Source: Bradyrhizobium hereditatis (lineage in GTDB: Bacteria; Pseudomonadota; Alphaproteobacteria; Rhizobiales; Xanthobacteraceae). Taken from it: a DNA stretch of 64,000 bases. The notes under the pieces are model-generated. The model was not told the DNA's origin, searched no databases, and worked only from the letters and a program-made list of their open reading frames with translations. The stretch is from positions 1-64,000 of the forward strand of contig NZ_JAGKJK010000016.1 of assembly GCF_020329435.1 (NCBI RefSeq), given 5' to 3'. Below are positions 47,880 to 56,315 of the stretch, piece after piece (position 1 is the stretch's first letter; each line of letters begins with the position of its first letter). The translations under genes and the position numbers were made by a program.

Positions 47880-48368
47880 ATGAAGCGATCCGACCTCACC
47901 GAAAAGCTGCTCGACATCAAGCGCGAGAAGGGCTGGAGCTGGAAATACATCTGCGAAAAGATCGGCGGCTATTCGGAAGTGCTGATCGTCGGCGCCATTC
48001 TCGGCCAGATGAAATTGACAAAACCGCAAGCTGCCAATGCGGGCGAATTATTCGGGCTGTCGAAAGCGGAAATCGCGATGCTGAACGAGGTGCCGATGCG
48101 CGGCACCGGCACGCCGATGCCGCCGACCGATCCCCTGATCTACCGCTTCTACGAAATGGTGATGGTCAATGGTCCGGCGTGGAAGGCGCTGATAGAAGAG
48201 GAATTCGGCGACGGCATCATGTCGGCGATCGATTTCGACATGGCGATCGACCGCGTCGCCAATCCGAAGGGCGACCGGGTGAAGATCACGATGTCCGGCA
48301 AATTCCTTCCGTACAAATATTACGGCGCCAGCGGCAACGTGCCGGAGTATGGGTTCAAGGAAGAGTGA
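47880..48368 (+). CDS. cynS: Cyanate hydratase (cyanase)
   Basis: Bicarbonate-dependent conversion of cyanate to ammonia and CO2 (via carbamate). 162 residues. The N-terminal HTH-like domain (LTEKLLDIKREKGWSWKYICEKIGG) and the catalytic domain with Arg89 and Glu92 in LIYRFYEM, and Ser115 in GDGIMSAIDF, equivalent to E. coli R96/E99/S122. The C-terminus carries a longer tail (YYGASGNVPEYGFKEE) than the E. coli enzyme. AAGGAGACACC precedes ATG 47880. Last gene of the ABC operon, so imported cyanate is used as a nitrogen source. Confidence 0.96.
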   Translation: MKRSDLTEKLLDIKREKGWSWKYICEKIGGYSEVLIVGAILGQMKLTKPQAANAGELFGLSKAEIAMLNEVPMRGTGTPMPPTDPLIYRFYEMVMVNGPAWKALIEEEFGDGIMSAIDFDMAIDRVANPKGDRVKITMSGKFLPYKYYGASGNVPEYGFKEE

Positions 48369-48379
48369 CTGTCCATCCG

Positions 48380-48498
48380 CCGTCATTGCGAGGAGCGACT
48401 TGTCCGCCGTAGCTCGAAGAGCGAAGGCGGAAGCGACGAAGCAATCCATCTTTCCCCGTGCTGAGGAATGGATTGCTTCGCTGCGCTCGCAATGACGG
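48380..48498. repeat. Dispersed palindromic repeat, copy 3, with nested insertion
   Basis: Same family as 2489-2568. Left arm CCGTCATTGCGAGGAGCGAC is interrupted by about 33 bp (CTTGTCCGCCGTAGCTCGAA and on to GAAGGCGGAAG), itself an inverted repeat (TCCGCC...GGCGGA); then GAAGCAATCCATC...ATGGATTGCTTCG and right arm CTCGCAATGACGG. It lies between cynS and the convergent lyase-family gene. Confidence 0.88.
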
Positions 48499-48509
48499 GG
48501 AGGGACCTG

Positions 48510-49322
48510 TCACCCGAACGCCTTCCGAACTTCCGCGATCGGCGCCATGTCGCGGACATAAGTGAACGCACCACGCTCCTTCATCTCCCGAGCGCATTTC
48601 AGGAACGCCGCCAGCGCGTAGCGTTCCATTGCGCCGCCGACGCTGATGCGTTTGACGCCGGCTTCCGAGAGTTGATCGACGGTCAGCGTTGGATCGGCAA
48701 AGCCCATCACGTGGTTGAACGGTTTGCCGACCGAGGACACCACGGTGCGGATCGTGTCGATGTCATAGAGACCGGGCGAATACAGGACGTCGGCACCGGC
48801 GGCCTCGAACGCCTGCAGCCGCTTGATGGTGTCGTCGAGATCCTTGCGGCCATGCAGAAAGTTCTCCGCGCGCGCAGTCAGCGTGAACGGGAATGGCAAT
48901 GCGCGTGCCGCCTCGACCGCTGCCTGCACGCGCTCGACGGCGAGATAGAAGTCGTAGATCGGCTTGTCCCGATCGCCGGTGAAATCCTCGATCGAGCCGC
49001 CTACGGCGCCCGCTTCGGCCGCGCGCGTGATCGCTTTGGCCGCAGTCTTCGGATCGTCGGCACCGCAATTCTCCAGATCGGCGCTGACGGGGAGATCAGT
49101 GGCTTCCGAAATCGCCCGGCAGTTCTCGATGATGGCGTCCAGGCTGACGGTGACGCTGCCGAGCGTGTTGGCAAGGCCAAGACTTGTGGTCGCGAGCGCC
49201 TCAAAGCCCATCGCGGCGAGAAGCTTGGCGGTGCCGGCGTCCCAGGGGTTGGGGATGATGAACGCACCATGCCGCGCATGCAGCGCGCGGAATGCTTCGG
49301 CTTTTTCCGTCTGACTTCGCAT
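48510..49322 (-). CDS. Isocitrate lyase/PEP mutase family enzyme
   Basis: 270 residues, TIM-barrel of the PEP mutase/isocitrate lyase superfamily. Features: GAFIIPNPWDAGTAKLLAAMGFEALATTSLGLA, LPVSADLENCGAD (metal-site Asp/Glu in place of the usual D-x-D/E), GGSIEDFTGD, TARAENFLHGRKDLDDTIKRLQAFEAAGADVLYSPG. Such enzymes cleave or rearrange C-C or P-C bonds of 2-oxo acid substrates with Mg2+; the exact substrate is unknown. Divergent from the LysR gene (110 bp), which may control it. Confidence 0.86.
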   Translation of the reverse strand: MRSQTEKAEAFRALHARHGAFIIPNPWDAGTAKLLAAMGFEALATTSLGLANTLGSVTVSLDAIIENCRAISEATDLPVSADLENCGADDPKTAAKAITRAAEAGAVGGSIEDFTGDRDKPIYDFYLAVERVQAAVEAARALPFPFTLTARAENFLHGRKDLDDTIKRLQAFEAAGADVLYSPGLYDIDTIRTVVSSVGKPFNHVMGFADPTLTVDQLSEAGVKRISVGGAMERYALAAFLKCAREMKERGAFTYVRDMAPIAEVRKAFG

Positions 49323-49432
49323 CTTGTGCTCCGCTGGTTTGATTTGCTGGCGGCGAAACTAGCGGAGCTATCACCCATCAGCCAAATTTGTTATTTCTCT
49401 GCATATCATCAGCTTTTTGCATGAGCCTGAAC

Positions 49433-50341
49433 ATGGACAGCGATGCGCTTCTCACCTTCCTGACCATTCATCGCCGCGGCGGCATTTCGAATGCGGCGAA
49501 GACGCTGCACCGTTCGCAGCCAGCGATTTCTCGGCGCATTGCTCTGCTTGAGCAGGAGCTCGGCGTGCCGCTATTCGAACGGATCACCGGCCGCACCATG
49601 CTGAGTGATGCAGGGCGGGTGCTGGTGCCTTATGCCGAGCGTGCGGTGGCGGCGACGCAGGATGCGGAGAATGCGGTACGCGCGCTGGCGCGGCCGAATT
49701 CGGGTCCGATTGCGCTCGCCGTGGTCGGCACGCTTGCCGGCGGGCGGCTGTCGGCGATCCTGAAGCGCTTTGCGGCCGAGCATCCCGAGGTCGAATTGAG
49801 CCTGCGCACCGCGACCAGCGCTGAGGTCAGTGACATGATCCGCCGCGGGGAAGCGACCATCGGGTTGCGCTACGAGCGCGATCGCTCGCGCGATCTCGAC
49901 TGCGAATTGCTGTTTGCCGAACGGCTGCAGGTGGTGTGTGCGCTGGACCATCCGCGCGCCGGCCGCCGCGTCGCCAAGCTCGCCGAGTTGCGCAGCGAGC
50001 GCTGGATCGCATTTCCCGTGGTGCCGGGCAGGCGTGAGATCACGGCGTCACACGTGTTTGCGCTGTTCCAGACCCACGGCCTCGGCGAAATCGACTGGAC
50101 GCCGGTCGATAGCCTGACCGCGCAGAAGCGCCTCGTTGAAGCCGGCCTCGGCGTCGCGCTGCTCTCGGAAAGCAATGCGGCCGAAGAGCTGCGACACAAG
50201 ACGATCGCGACCATCAGCGTCAGCGATCTCAAGGCGAGCCATGACGTCGTCGCGGTCACGCGCCACGGCGGATTTTTGAGCGCGGCGGCCAGGCGGCTAT
50301 TGGAGATCGTTCGAAAGGAATATCGGGAGACGCAGTCGTAG
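49433..50341 (+). CDS. LysR-family transcriptional regulator
   Basis: 302 residues. HTH: ALLTFLTIHRRGGISNAAKTLHRSQPAISRRIALLEQELGVPLFERITGR. Effector-binding half: GPIALAVVGTLAGGRLSAIL, ISVSDLKASHDVVAVTRHGG. ATG 49433 (MDSDALLTF) is natural; an in-frame ATG at 49421 adds four residues, and neither has a clear ribosome binding site. Likely target: the divergent PEP mutase-family gene. Confidence 0.9.
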   Translation: MDSDALLTFLTIHRRGGISNAAKTLHRSQPAISRRIALLEQELGVPLFERITGRTMLSDAGRVLVPYAERAVAATQDAENAVRALARPNSGPIALAVVGTLAGGRLSAILKRFAAEHPEVELSLRTATSAEVSDMIRRGEATIGLRYERDRSRDLDCELLFAERLQVVCALDHPRAGRRVAKLAELRSERWIAFPVVPGRREITASHVFALFQTHGLGEIDWTPVDSLTAQKRLVEAGLGVALLSESNAAEELRHKTIATISVSDLKASHDVVAVTRHGGFLSAAARRLLEIVRKEYRETQS

Positions 50342-50362
50342 AGATACGGATGGGCATTCCCG

Positions 50363-50448
50363 CCGTCATTGCGAGCGGAGCGAAGCAATCCATGCCGCCG
50401 CAAGCGGAGGAATGGATTGCTTCGTCGCTTCGCTCCTCGCAATGACGG
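50363..50448. repeat. Dispersed palindromic repeat, copy 4 (REP-like)
   Basis: CCGTCATTGCGAGCGGAGCG at the left, CTTCGCTCCTCGCAATGACGG at the right, with GAAGCAATCCAT...ATGGATTGCTTC. Same family as copies 1-3. Between the LysR gene and the convergent DUF1476 gene. Confidence 0.88.
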
Positions 50449-50464
50449 AGGATAGAGTATGGCC

Positions 50465-50788
50465 CTACGAGCCCGCCTTCACCTGGGCGGCGGCCTGAAT
50501 CATCAGTTCGTCCATCTTGACGCGAACTTCTTGCGCGGTGATGGCGACGCCCTTGGCGGTAAGATCCTTCACCACTTTGTCCTGGACGTCCTTGTCGCCG
50601 GCTTGCTCGAAATCGGCCGCGACCACTTCCTTGGAATAGGCGGTGGCGGCATCGCCCGACAGCCCGAGCTTCTCCGCTGCCCAAAGACCGAGCAGCTTGT
50701 TGCGGCGAACCTCAGCCTTGAACTTCTGCTCTTCGTCGAGGGCGAATTTCTTCTCAAAACCTTCCTCGCGCTTGTCGAAAGTGGTCAT
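50465..50788 (-). CDS. DUF1476 protein, homologue of the F1-ATPase inhibitor zeta subunit
   Basis: 107 residues, MTTFDKREEGFEKKFALDEEQKFKAEVRRNKLLGLWAAEKLG, then DFEQAGDKDVQDKVVKDL and an amphipathic C-terminal helix with VRVKMDELM. The N-terminal inhibitory segment plus four-helix bundle pattern matches the alphaproteobacterial zeta subunit (DUF1476, PF07345), which blocks ATP hydrolysis by F1. Divergent from purC, the usual alphaproteobacterial arrangement. Confidence 0.9.
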   Translation of the reverse strand: MTTFDKREEGFEKKFALDEEQKFKAEVRRNKLLGLWAAEKLGLSGDAATAYSKEVVAADFEQAGDKDVQDKVVKDLTAKGVAITAQEVRVKMDELMIQAAAQVKAGS

Positions 50789-51107
50789 TCTTCGGTTCCA
50801 ATCCCCGTAAACGGTAAATAAGGCCGCGTTGTCGCGGCCCGATGGACTACCTAGATAGAGGGGGCGAATCGGTAAAACAACGGTCCGTTAAGCCGCAGGT
50901 AACCGGGATAAGTTGGCCTCAATCGGGCCGGGTCGATTGTGCTGGATGGGCCAATCGGATAGGTTGCCTGGAGGCTAGGTTCTTGTTCTGTTTCCGGTCG
51001 CTTAAGTTCGGGATCTTGCCTTCACGGCAGCTCCGTCGTGGTCTCAAACCCCTTGTCATCCGGAGCACACCAATTTCATGGATTTCAACAAAACACGGTA
51101 CATCCCA
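50789..51107. other. Divergent intergenic region DUF1476/purC
   Basis: 319 bp. Apart from a hairpin GGCCGCG-TTGT-CGCGGCC at 50823-50840 and presumed promoters for both sides, nothing is recognised. A frame at 50842-51111 is not protein-like. Confidence 0.45.
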
Positions 51108-51875
51108 ATGAGCCGTCGACGCCGTATCTATGAAGGCAAGGCCAAGGTCCTGTATGAAGGCCCAGAGCCGGGAACCCTGATTCAGCACTTCAAGGATGAT
51201 GCGACCGCGTTTAATGCCAAGAAACACCAGGTGATCGAGGGCAAGGGCGTCCTCAACAACCGGATTTCGGAATACCTGTTCCAGCACCTCAACGACATCG
51301 GGGTGCCGACCCATTTTATCCGTCGCCTCAACATGCGCGAACAGTTGATTCGCGAGGTCGAGATCGTTCCGCTGGAAGTCGTGGTGCGAAACGTCGCGGC
51401 CGGCTCGCTGTCGCAGCGCCTCGGCATCGAGGAGGGCACGCAGCTGCCGCGCTCGATCATCGAGTTTTATTACAAGAACGACCAGCTCAACGACCCCATG
51501 GTGTCGGAAGAGCACATCACCGCGTTCGGCTGGGCGACGCCGCAGGAAATCGACGACATCATGGCGCTTGCCATCCGCGTCAACGACTTCCTCACCGGGC
51601 TGTTCCTGGGCATCGGCATCCGCCTGGTCGATTTCAAGATGGAATGCGGACGGCTGTTCGAGAACGAGATGATGCGGATCATCGTCGCCGACGAGATCTC
51701 GCCCGACTCGTGCCGGCTGTGGGACATCAAGTCGAACGAGAAGCTCGACAAGGACCGTTTCCGCCGTGACCTCGGCGGCTTGCTTGAAGCCTATACCGAG
51801 GTGGCGAAGCGTCTGGGCATTCTGATGGAGAACGAGCGTCCGGCCGGTTCCGGTCCGGTGCTGGTGAAGAGCTAA
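51108..51875 (+). CDS. purC: SAICAR synthetase
   Basis: Phosphoribosylaminoimidazole-succinocarboxamide synthase, step 7 of de novo purine synthesis. 255 residues, normal length. MSRRRRIYEGKAKVLYEG at the N-terminus (ATP grasp-like loop), DDATAFN, VVRNVAAGSLSQRLGIEEG (signature), LVDFKMECGRL, ADEISPDSCRLWD. ATG 51108 gives the standard N-terminus; an ATG at 51078 is possible but atypical. First gene of purC-purS-orf-purQ. Confidence 0.96.
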   Translation: MSRRRRIYEGKAKVLYEGPEPGTLIQHFKDDATAFNAKKHQVIEGKGVLNNRISEYLFQHLNDIGVPTHFIRRLNMREQLIREVEIVPLEVVVRNVAAGSLSQRLGIEEGTQLPRSIIEFYYKNDQLNDPMVSEEHITAFGWATPQEIDDIMALAIRVNDFLTGLFLGIGIRLVDFKMECGRLFENEMMRIIVADEISPDSCRLWDIKSNEKLDKDRFRRDLGGLLEAYTEVAKRLGILMENERPAGSGPVLVKS

Positions 51876-51896
51876 AGAAGAACTGGGGCAAGTCTC

Positions 51897-52139
51897 GTGA
51901 AGGCACGCGTAACCGTTACGTTGAAATCGGGCATTCTCGACCCGCAGGGCAAGGCCATCGAAGGCGCGCTGAAATCGCTCGGCGTCGATGGCGTCGCCAG
52001 CGTGCGCCAGGGCAAGGTGTTCGACATCGAACTGGCAGGCTCGGATAAGGCCAAAGCAGAAGCGGTACTGAAGGATGCCGCCGACAAGCTGTTGGCTAAT
52101 ACGGTGATTGAGAATTACAGGGTCGAACTGCTGGGCTAG
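51897..52139 (+). CDS. purS: PurS subunit of FGAM synthetase
   Basis: 80 residues starting with GTG 51897: MKARVTVTLKSGILDPQGKAIEGAL, GVASVRQGKVFDIEL, VIENYRVELLG. The small ferredoxin-like subunit that links PurQ and PurL in the bacterial three-component FGAM synthetase. The gene is 21 bp after purC; a 59-aa frame follows after 3 bp. Confidence 0.96.
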   Translation: MKARVTVTLKSGILDPQGKAIEGALKSLGVDGVASVRQGKVFDIELAGSDKAKAEAVLKDAADKLLANTVIENYRVELLG

Positions 52140-52142
52140 GGG

Positions 52143-52322
52143 ATGAGCGAGATATCCATTCAGCAGGTTCGCGCGCTTGCTTTGGATGTCTTGCATTCTG
52201 TTGATCGACTTGCAAATTCCGTCGATGAACTCCTGCTCGAAATGCGCGCAACTAATCGCGTAGCTTCGGAGACCGAACGGTTTTGCGAGATGGCGCGACA
52301 ATTGAAGGCCGTATCGGAATGA
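52143..52322 (+). CDS. Unannotated 59-aa protein between purS and purQ
   Basis: ATG 52143 begins 4 bp after the purS stop and ends at TGA 52320-52322, which overlaps the purQ ATG (52319) as ATGA. The protein is MSEISIQQVRALALDVLHSV, DRLANSVDELLLEMRATNRV, ASETERFCEMARQLKAVSE: highly helical, Leu/Glu/Arg-rich, heptad-like, one Cys. The coupling on both sides (4 bp and 4-bp overlap) and lack of any gap make it likely to be a real gene. Under 60 codons, so usually missed. No family recognised; it may modulate the PurS-PurQ-PurL complex, or simply be an unrelated passenger. Confidence 0.65.
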   Translation: MSEISIQQVRALALDVLHSVDRLANSVDELLLEMRATNRVASETERFCEMARQLKAVSE

Positions 52323-53020
52323 AATCAGCCGTTCTCGTCTTTCCCGGAATCAACCGCGAACATGACATGGCGCGGGCGCTCAAACTCGTCTCCGGCCAGG
52401 AGGCGGCGATGGTCTGGCATGCCGAGACCGAGCTGCCCAAGGGGACCGATCTCGTCGTCGTGCCGGGCGGGTTTTCGTACGGCGATTACCTGCGCTGCGG
52501 CGCCATTGCGGCGCGGGCGCCTATCATGGACGCGGTGCGCAAATATGCCGACGGTGGCGGGCTCGTGCTCGGCGTCTGCAACGGGTTTCAGATCCTGTGC
52601 GAAGCCGGCCTGTTGCCCGGCGTCTTGATGCGTAATTCGAAGCTGAAGTTCATCTGCAAGGATGTCCATCTGCGGGTGGAGCGCTCCGATAGCCCGTTCA
52701 CGCGCGGCTATAATGCCGGCCAGGTCATCCGCGTGCCGGTCGCGCATGGCGAGGGCAATTACGAGGCCGATGAAGAGACGGTGAAGCGGCTGGAAGGAGA
52801 GGGGCGCGTGCTCTACCGCTACTGTTCGGCCGAGGGTATCGTCGACGAGGAATCCAACATCAACGGCGCGGCGCAGTCGATCGCCGGCATCGTCAACGAG
52901 CGCGGCAATGTGCTCGGCATGATGCCGCACCCCGAGAACCACGTCGAAGACATCATGGGCTGCACCGATGGTCGCGGCCTGTTTGCAGGCCTTGCCGCGC
53001 ATCTGGACAAAGCGGCGTGA
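52319..53020 (+). CDS. purQ: PurQ, glutaminase subunit of FGAM synthetase
   Basis: 233 residues. Class I amidotransferase: VLVFPGINREHDMARAL, VVVPGGFSYGDYLRCGAIA, catalytic Cys in GVCNGFQILCEAG, and His/Glu in MMPHPENHVE. ATG 52319 overlaps the previous stop as ATGA and the next start (GTG 53017) overlaps the purQ stop as GTGA. Provides ammonia for FGAM formation with PurL (56956) and PurS. Confidence 0.96.
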   Translation: MKSAVLVFPGINREHDMARALKLVSGQEAAMVWHAETELPKGTDLVVVPGGFSYGDYLRCGAIAARAPIMDAVRKYADGGGLVLGVCNGFQILCEAGLLPGVLMRNSKLKFICKDVHLRVERSDSPFTRGYNAGQVIRVPVAHGEGNYEADEETVKRLEGEGRVLYRYCSAEGIVDEESNINGAAQSIAGIVNERGNVLGMMPHPENHVEDIMGCTDGRGLFAGLAAHLDKAA

Positions 53021-53979
53021 AATTTCTTAAGGCGTGGCTGGCGGTCGCTATTGCGGCATTGTTCGCCGGCGCCGCCCATGCGCAGGACTATCCCAAGCGC
53101 CCCGTCACCATGATCGTGCCGTTCGCGGCCGGCGGCACCTCTGACGTGATCGCGCGCGTGGTTGCCGAGGAGATGAGCAAGTCGCTCGGGCAGCCGATCG
53201 TGATCGAGAATGTCGCGGGTGCCGGCGGCTCGACCGCGCTGACACGCGCTGCGCGCGCCGACGCTGACGGCTACACCATCGCGATCGGCAATGCCGGTAC
53301 CAACGCCGCGACCTACACGATCTATCCAAAACTGCCGTTCACGCCGCAATCCTTCGTGCCGATCGCGATCGTCGCAAAAACTTTCGGCATCATCGCGTTG
53401 CGCAAGGATTTTCCGGCCAAGGACCTGCAGGACTTCATCGCCTATGCGAAGAAGAATCCCGGCAAGGTCAATCTCGGCCATGCCGGCGTCGGCTCCTCGA
53501 ACTACCTGATCTGTAAAAGCTTCGTGCAGGCTGCCGGCATCGACGTTCAGCTCGTCGGCTATCGCGGCGCGGCTCCGGCGCTGACGGATGCGATCGGCGG
53601 CCAGATCGACGGGGTCTGCGACTCCGCCGCCTCGGTCTCACAGGCGATCGACGACAAATTGGTGAAAGGCCTAGTCGTCGGCTCGACCGTGCGGCTTTCA
53701 ACCTTGCCCAATCTGCCGACCTCGGCAGAGGCCGGTCTTCCCGATTTCGAGGCGCAGGGCTGGAACGGCCTGTTCGCACCAAAGGGCACGCCGCCCGCGG
53801 TCATCGCGAAATTGAACGCGGCCGCCAAGGCGGCCGTCGAGAGCGAGGCGGTGAAGAAGCGTTTTCACGATCTCTCCACGGTTGGGCCTGATGCCAGCGA
53901 GCACGCCAGCGAGGTGCTCGGGCAACTCGTGACGCGCGACGTCGAGAAATACAGGAAGCTCCTGGAAGAGAAGAAGTAA
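53017..53979 (+). CDS. Bug/TctC-type periplasmic solute-binding protein
   Basis: 320 residues. Signal peptide 1-22 (MKFLKAWLAVAIAALFAGAAHA), then YPKRPVTMIVPFAAGGTSDVIARVVAEEMSKSLGQPIVIENVAGAGGS, VNLGHAGVGSSNYLICKSFVQAAGIDVQLVGYRGAAPALTDAIGGQID. This is the pattern of tripartite tricarboxylate transporter binding proteins, used for carboxylates. The GTG start is inside the purQ stop (GTGA), so it is co-translated with the purine operon; no tctA/tctB partner is visible. Followed by a terminator. Confidence 0.9.
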   Translation: MKFLKAWLAVAIAALFAGAAHAQDYPKRPVTMIVPFAAGGTSDVIARVVAEEMSKSLGQPIVIENVAGAGGSTALTRAARADADGYTIAIGNAGTNAATYTIYPKLPFTPQSFVPIAIVAKTFGIIALRKDFPAKDLQDFIAYAKKNPGKVNLGHAGVGSSNYLICKSFVQAAGIDVQLVGYRGAAPALTDAIGGQIDGVCDSAASVSQAIDDKLVKGLVVGSTVRLSTLPNLPTSAEAGLPDFEAQGWNGLFAPKGTPPAVIAKLNAAAKAAVESEAVKKRFHDLSTVGPDASEHASEVLGQLVTRDVEKYRKLLEEKK

Positions 53980-54000
53980 CGCTGCGCAGCCATATGAACG

Positions 54001-54027
54001 AAAAAGCCCCGCACTGCGGGGCTTTTT
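54001..54027. terminator. Bidirectional intrinsic terminator
   Basis: AAAAAGCCCCGC-ACT-GCGGGGCTTTTT: an 8-bp or longer stem with poly-A on the left and poly-T on the right, so it works for the purC-tctC operon (+) and for the Gly-rich gene (-). Confidence 0.92.
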
Positions 54028-54028
54028 G

Positions 54029-54355
54029 TCATCTGCCGGTCGGGGAAGAGCCGGGACCCGTCGGCCCGAGCGTTGAACCGCTGGGCGAGGGGTTGATGTG
54101 AGTGTTCCCCGATGGATTTGCTGCACTGTTTCGGCCGGCTGCGGCGCTTCCGGCATCGTTGCTCATGCCGGTGGTGCCCGCTCCACTTCCGGCGGTCGTT
54201 CCGCTGGTGGAGGGTCCGGTTGCCCCACCTGCAGCCGTACCACCTGCGCCGCCCGTACCCGAACTTCCGCCCGCGCCGCTGCCACCGGCCTGCGCCAGGG
54301 CGAAAGTGCTGGTGAACACCAGCGCCGTCGCCAGTCCGAATGTTGCGAGTTTCAT
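54029..54355 (-). CDS. Secreted Gly/Ser/Thr-rich protein
   Basis: 108 residues: signal peptide 1-22 (MKLATFGLATALVFTSTFALA), then low-complexity sequence of Gly, Ser, Ala and Thr (GGSGAGGSSGTGGAGGTAAGG, ...GNTHINPSPSGSTLGPTGPG). No fold expected. Codon usage is normal for the region. An AGGAGCAATC site precedes the start. Function unknown; a surface or linker-type role is possible. Confidence 0.72.
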   Translation of the reverse strand: MKLATFGLATALVFTSTFALAQAGGSGAGGSSGTGGAGGTAAGGATGPSTSGTTAGSGAGTTGMSNDAGSAAAGRNSAANPSGNTHINPSPSGSTLGPTGPGSSPTGR

Positions 54356-54616
54356 GATTGCTCCTGTTATGGTTCGCGTAACGGCGCAACACGAGCGGCT
54401 TGCATGCGTTCCTGTCGATCAATCACAGATCGTTGCTGTTCCCTGGAAGAATTCCACGCTCGAAACCAGGCGCTGCAAGCCGTGGAAAGGGCGGAAAACG
54501 GCCATCGCCATCCGATACGTTTCACATTTATGACGCAACTGAAGATTGTCCGATTGAACTTGCCGCGCTATCAACGCCACTAAGAACCGTCCACCCGGTT
54601 TACCTTGGAATGCACC

Positions 54617-55354
54617 ATGCCCGTTGCTCTCGTCGTTTTGCTGCTCGACATAACCCTGATCTGGCATGCGTCGAGGACCGGACGCCTGCAGCCCTGGGCC
54701 TTCATCATCCTGATGATCCCGCTGGTTGGCGCGCTCGCCTACATCGTCGTGGAATTGATCCCGGAATGGTTTGGTAGTCCGAGCGCGCAGCAGGCGCGCA
54801 AGCGGATGGCCAAGAGGCTCGACCCGGAGAAGCACTGTCGTGCGCTGTGCGATCGGCTCGCCGGCAGCGATTCTATCGCCAACCGCGCGACGCTGGCGGC
54901 CGAATGCCTGAAGATCGGGCGGTTCGACGAAGCCGAGCGGCACTACGATCACGTCCTGCAGCTACCGATGGGTAAGGAGCCGGCCTACGCGCTGGGCAAA
55001 GCGCAGGCCCAATTCGGTCTCACGCGTCCGGCGGATGCGCTCGCGACACTGGATGATCTGAAGAAGCACTGGCCGGATTTTGAATCAGCCGAAGGCCATC
55101 TACTCTATGCCCGGTGCCTGGCGGAGGTCGGACGCGTCGACGAGGCGCTCGAGGAATACCACGCGCTATCAGCCTATTTTCCTGGCGCCGAGGCGAAGGT
55201 TCGCTACGGCATGCTGCTGCACATGGTGGGACGCACCGCCGAGGCGCGGGTGGTCTTGAACGAATTGCTGCTGCAGATGCGACGGGCGCCGAAATATCTG
55301 CGCGATGCGCAGGCCGAGTGGCTGGCGATCGCTGAAAAGCAATTGACGGCGTGA
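54617..55354 (+). CDS. Membrane-anchored TPR protein
   Basis: 245 residues. Two N-terminal membrane segments (VALVVLLLDITLIWHA, and WAFIILMIPLVGALAYIVVELIP, about residues 3-50), of the PLDc_N / YfgM-like type. From residue 80 tetratricopeptide-like repeats: LAAECLKIGRFDEAERHYDHVL, LGKAQAQFGLTRPADALATLDDL, LYARCLAEVGRVDEALEEYHAL, YGMLLHMVGRTAEARVVLNELL. ATG 54617 has CTTGGA upstream. Likely a scaffold or assembly factor at the inner membrane. Confidence 0.82.
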   Translation: MPVALVVLLLDITLIWHASRTGRLQPWAFIILMIPLVGALAYIVVELIPEWFGSPSAQQARKRMAKRLDPEKHCRALCDRLAGSDSIANRATLAAECLKIGRFDEAERHYDHVLQLPMGKEPAYALGKAQAQFGLTRPADALATLDDLKKHWPDFESAEGHLLYARCLAEVGRVDEALEEYHALSAYFPGAEAKVRYGMLLHMVGRTAEARVVLNELLLQMRRAPKYLRDAQAEWLAIAEKQLTA

Positions 55355-55370
55355 ACCGTCGCCGCGGCGC

Positions 55371-56315
55371 TCATCCATCCTTTGGCTTTCCGCGCAACCG
55401 GCGAAGCCAGCTTCGAAACCTATCGCCCGGTATCGTCATCGCAGCGACGCCGGCCATCACGAGCACGAGGCCAAGCGCGAGGTTTGCGGGTACGGACTCG
55501 CCGAGCAACAGCACCGAGAGGCCGACGCCGATCGGGATGCGCAGATAGCCTTGCGCGTTGGTGGTGAGCGTGCCGAGCCGGGTCAGGCACATGTAGAACA
55601 ACATCAAGCCGAAGGCGCTGGAGAAGATGCCCATCGCGACTGTGGCGACCAGCGCCTCGGCCGTCGGCCGCAAGGTCCAGGGATGGTCGACGACCATCGC
55701 CAGCGGCAGCAGGACCAGCCCGCCGAACAAGAGCGAGCCGGCAGCGACCACCATCGGATCGTATTCGGTCAGCCGCAGCCCGTAGATCGTGGCAAAAGCA
55801 AACGAGATGGTGGCGAGCAGGATGACGATCTCGGCCAGGATGTTGCTGTCGAGCGTCGAGAGCGCATCGAGGCCGATGATCGCGGCCGTGCCGGCTAGTC
55901 CCAGAATGGCGCCGACGAGCTTGAGCAGCGTGGCCGGCTCATGCCGCGTAATGCCCCAGGTGATGAGAAAGGCAAAGATCGGCGTCGTCGAGGCCAGCAC
56001 CACGGTATTCGACGCCGGCACATATTGCTGTGCCCAGGTAATGAGCAGGAATGGGATCGTCGAATTGATGGTCTGCTGCTGGGCGAACAGCTTCCAGGCT
56101 TTGACGTCGGTCGGGATGCGCAGGCCGCGAGCGCGCAGGATCACGAACAGGAAAGCCGCCGCGACCAGCGAGCGTGCCGAAATAAAGGTGATCGGCGGGA
56201 TCGAGCCGAGCCCAATTTTGGTTAGCGGATAGGTCGAGCTCCAGCAGCACGCCAGCGCGAGGAGCAGCAGATAATCGCGCCAGCCGCGGCGGACCTGTGG
56301 CGCGTCAGGTGGCAA
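55371..56315 (-). CDS. EamA/DMT-family transporter
   Basis: 314 residues, ten hydrophobic helices in two EamA repeats of five: DYLLLLALACCWSSTYPLTKIGLGS ... SARSLVAAAFLFVILRARGLRI, then ASTTPIFAFLITWGITRHEP, and in the second half LLFGGLVLLPLAMVVDH. Drug/metabolite exporter family; substrate not known. It starts with ATG 56315, overlapping the 3' end of the thioesterase gene by 11 bp, so both are translated together. Confidence 0.87.
   Translation of the reverse strand: MPPDAPQVRRGWRDYLLLLALACCWSSTYPLTKIGLGSIPPITFISARSLVAAAFLFVILRARGLRIPTDVKAWKLFAQQQTINSTIPFLLITWAQQYVPASNTVVLASTTPIFAFLITWGITRHEPATLLKLVGAILGLAGTAAIIGLDALSTLDSNILAEIVILLATISFAFATIYGLRLTEYDPMVVAAGSLLFGGLVLLPLAMVVDHPWTLRPTAEALVATVAMGIFSSAFGLMLFYMCLTRLGTLTTNAQGYLRIPIGVGLSVLLLGESVPANLALGLVLVMAGVAAMTIPGDRFRSWLRRLRGKPKDG

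Noticed and set aside
50842..51111. 89-codon frame upstream of purC
   Set aside because: It overlaps the purC start, contains Arg/Cys-rich random-looking sequence, and lies in the divergent promoter region.
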